From an uncultured Eubacteriales bacterium (lineage in GTDB: Bacteria > Bacillota > Clostridia > Oscillospirales > Acutalibacteraceae), in contig ONWP01000234.1 of the NCBI GenBank assembly GCA_900321595.1, forward strand, positions 1 to 7,740: 7,740 nucleotides of DNA. The letters run 5' to 3'. The translations under genes and the position numbers were made by a program. The notes under the pieces were generated by a model. The model was given only the letters and a program-made list of their open reading frames with translations. It had not been told where the DNA came from and did no database searches. The first letter of the stretch is position 1. Each line of letters opens with the position of its first letter. Below, piece after piece: positions 5,881 through 7,740 of this stretch.

Positions 5881-7359
5881 ATGAGCAACACGAAGGACAA
5901 GGTTCTTTCAGGCCTGTTCTGGAAATTCGGCGAGCGGATCACCGCGCAGGTCGTCACCTTCGTGGTGTCGCTTGTGCTTGCCCGCAAGCTGGCGACGGCG
6001 GATTACGGGCTCGTCTCGCTGGTCATGGTGTTCATCACCTTTGCAAACGCGCTGGTCGTCAACGGCTTCGGCACGTCACTGATCCAAAAGAAGGACGCGG
6101 ATAACAAGGATTTCTCCACGGTGCTGTGGTTCCAGATCATCACGGCGAGCTGTCTGTACGCGCTTTTGTTCGCGACCGCGCCGCTGATCGCGTCGTTTTT
6201 CGGCGAAGGCTACGAGCTGTTGTCGCCGGTACTTCGTGTACTTGGGCTTCGCATTCCGCTGACGGCGATCAATAACGTGCAGCAGGCCTTTGTCGCGAAA
6301 AAGATGATTTTCAAGAAGTTCTTCTTTTCGACGATCATCGGCACGACCGTCTCGGCAGTGGTGGGCATCTGGATGGTCTACGCCGGCTGCGGCGTTTGGG
6401 CCATTGTCGGTCAGTATCTGACGAATACGGTCATGGATACGCTGATCCTCGGGCTGACCATCCATTTCAAACCGGCGCTGATCCTGTCGAAGACGCGGCT
6501 GAAGACCCTGTTCTCCTACGGCTGGAAGATCCTCGTTGCGTCGCTGATCAGCGAGGTCTACAACGAGCTGCGGACGCTCATCATCGGCAAAAAATACAGC
6601 AAAAACGATCTGGCGTTTTTTGATCAGGGAAAAAAGATCCCGCAGCTGATCGTCGTCAATATCAATACGTCGATCGAAAACGTCCTGTTTCCGGCGATCG
6701 CGAGCGTACAGAACAATCCGGTCGACGTGAAAAACATCATGCGCCGCGCGATCCGCACCAGCATCTATATCCTTTGTCCGCTGATGTTCGGTCTGGCCGC
6801 CGTGGGCGAGCCGCTGGTCAAACTCATCCTGACGGATAAGTGGCTGCCCTGCGTGCCGTTCCTGCGCATTTTCTGTCTGGCTTACTGTCTGGAGCCGATT
6901 CAGACGGATAACCTGCAGGCGATCAAGGCCGTCGGCCGCAGCGATATCATTCTGAAGCTGGAAGTGATCAAAAAGGGTTCGGGGCTGCTGATCCTGCTGG
7001 CGTCCATGAATTTCGGCGTAAACGCGATCGCGTACAGCATGCTTCTGACAACGATCCTCGCGGCGACGGTGAATACCTTCCCGAACCGGAATCTCATCCA
7101 TTACAGCTATCGGGAGCTGTTTATCGATATGGCGCCCGGGCTCGCGCTTTCTGCGGTGATGGCCGGGCTGGTGTACGCGATCGGTTTCCTGCCGATCCCG
7201 CTGATCCCGCTGATCGCGATCCAGGTCGTATTCGGCGGCCTGTTCTACATCGGTGTGTCGTTCCTGCTGAAACTGGAGCCGTTCGTCTACCTCAAGAACA
7301 CCGGTTTCGACTTCCTGAAGGGAATGCTTCGCAAGAAAGGAAAACAAGATGAGACCTGA
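5881..7359 (+). CDS. Wzx-type polysaccharide flippase (MOP superfamily, TuaB/WzxC-like)
   Basis: The 492-residue polytopic membrane protein resembles oligosaccharide flippases of the Polysacc_synt family, which move undecaprenyl-linked repeat units across the cytoplasmic membrane. The N-terminus is typical: a basic start, then GLFWKFGERITAQVVTFVVS (residues 11-30), LARKLATADYGLVSL (33-47) and the NGFGTSLIQKKDADNKDFST region (61-80). About twelve to fourteen hydrophobic segments follow, and the end is basic and hydrophilic (LKGMLRKKGKQDET). The central NELRTLIIGKKYSKNDLAFF stretch also fits TuaB/WzxC-like members. The ATG has GGAG 6 nt upstream and its own consensus promoter. Its 3' end overlaps the next gene by 11 nt, a glycerophosphotransferase-like protein, so the exported polymer may carry glycerol phosphate; this is inference. 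It shares a superfamily with the MATE gene just upstream but is a different family. Confidence 0.9.
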   Translation: MSNTKDKVLSGLFWKFGERITAQVVTFVVSLVLARKLATADYGLVSLVMVFITFANALVVNGFGTSLIQKKDADNKDFSTVLWFQIITASCLYALLFATAPLIASFFGEGYELLSPVLRVLGLRIPLTAINNVQQAFVAKKMIFKKFFFSTIIGTTVSAVVGIWMVYAGCGVWAIVGQYLTNTVMDTLILGLTIHFKPALILSKTRLKTLFSYGWKILVASLISEVYNELRTLIIGKKYSKNDLAFFDQGKKIPQLIVVNINTSIENVLFPAIASVQNNPVDVKNIMRRAIRTSIYILCPLMFGLAAVGEPLVKLILTDKWLPCVPFLRIFCLAYCLEPIQTDNLQAIKAVGRSDIILKLEVIKKGSGLLILLASMNFGVNAIAYSMLLTTILAATVNTFPNRNLIHYSYRELFIDMAPGLALSAVMAGLVYAIGFLPIPLIPLIAIQVVFGGLFYIGVSFLLKLEPFVYLKNTGFDFLKGMLRKKGKQDET

Positions 7360-7740
7360 CGTAAAAAAACTGCTCGGCTCGGCCGCGAACGCGGTGACCG
7401 GCCTTCTGCCGCGCAAAGACATCATCATCTTTGAATCAAATCCGGATTATTCAGACAATACATACTGGTTTTTCAAGTATTTAGCCGAACATACGGATGT
7501 CGATCAGAAGTATGAGCTCGTCTGGATCATCAAGGACATCCGCAACAGAAAGACGGAGCTGTTCGGCAAAAAGATCAATTACATCCTGAAGGACGCCGAC
7601 ACGCCGCTGGAGATGGCGCGTTATATCTATTATCTGACGCGGGCGAAATTCATCATCGACTGCAATTCCTACGTCTATAAACGGCATCGCGATCAGGTGC
7701 GCGTCTTCCTCGGACACGGGATGCCGTTCAAGATCGTGAA
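7349..7740 (+). CDS. CDP-glycerol glycerophosphotransferase-like protein (TagB/TagF family), 3' end cut off
   Basis: Only the first 130 codons are present; full TagB/TagF-type proteins have roughly 380 residues or more. The visible part has KDIIIFESNPDYSDNTYW (residues 23-40), a pattern common at the N-terminus of this family. It continues with YELVWIIKD (55-63), then YYLTRAKFIIDC (94-105), then VRVFLGHGMPFKIV (117-130). The last corresponds to the family's HG-x-P-x-K motif, so His123 should be one of the catalytic histidines. Such enzymes transfer glycerol or ribitol phosphate from CDP-alditols during teichoic-acid or capsule synthesis at the inner face of the membrane. The ATG lies inside the flippase gene, and an AAAGGA site ends 7 nt before it, so the two are co-transcribed and probably coupled. 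Codons around residues 28-50 are more AT-rich (TCA, AAT, ACA, TTA) than in neighbouring genes. Polymer type cannot be decided from this fragment. Confidence 0.85.
   Translation, partial: MRPDVKKLLGSAANAVTGLLPRKDIIIFESNPDYSDNTYWFFKYLAEHTDVDQKYELVWIIKDIRNRKTELFGKKINYILKDADTPLEMARYIYYLTRAKFIIDCNSYVYKRHRDQVRVFLGHGMPFKIV

Noticed and set aside
4451..7359. MATE and flippase genes as a tandem duplication
   Set aside because: Both belong to the MOP superfamily, but their sequences and motifs differ throughout and each fits its own family, so recent duplication is not supported.
6076..7428. 450-codon open frame on the minus strand opposite the flippase
   Set aside because: Its composition is dominated by Arg, Asp, Gln and His, with no membrane segments or motifs and no ribosome-binding site; it is a shadow of the flippase gene.

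Overview
The window looks like ordinary chromosome from a moderately GC-rich member of the Bacillota, probably a Clostridia-type anaerobe (inference). The basis is strong Shine-Dalgarno sites, sigma-A type promoters, GC-biased third codon positions, a tyrA-aroB-aroA cluster, a YwqG-family protein and a CDP-glycerol glycerophosphotransferase-like protein. I cannot name a genus. There is no RNA gene, insertion sequence, CRISPR array or phage gene that I can support.

The layout is divergent. Reading leftwards from about 2515, the minus strand holds an aromatic amino acid operon: tyrA (prephenate dehydrogenase), aroB (3-dehydroquinate synthase) and the first 200 codons of aroA (EPSP synthase), which runs off the left edge. 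The genes are tightly packed: 8 nt between tyrA and aroB, and an ATGA overlap between aroB and aroA. Together they cover shikimate-pathway steps 2 and 6 plus the tyrosine-specific branch. A good sigma-A promoter about 35 nt upstream of tyrA would drive them, with no room for a T-box or attenuator.

Reading rightwards from 2687, the plus strand holds a three-gene unit: a YwqG-family (DUF1963) protein, a calcineurin-like metallophosphoesterase with a hydrophobic C-terminal tail, and a MATE-family efflux transporter. The first two genes overlap by ATGA and the third follows after 10 nt. The shared 172-bp intergenic region carries promoters for both directions and a near-perfect 16-bp palindrome beside the tyrA -35 box.

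Immediately after the MATE stop codon lies a perfect-consensus promoter (TTGACA, 17 bp, TATAAT). It starts a new unit: a Wzx-type polysaccharide flippase, overlapped by 11 nt with a gene for a TagB/TagF-like CDP-glycerol glycerophosphotransferase that is cut by the right edge. This is probably the left end of a cell-surface polysaccharide or teichoic-acid-like locus. I found no clearly new biological system. The points most worth a second look are the divergent control region, the consensus promoter, the variant metallophosphoesterase and the surface-polymer locus that continues beyond the window.
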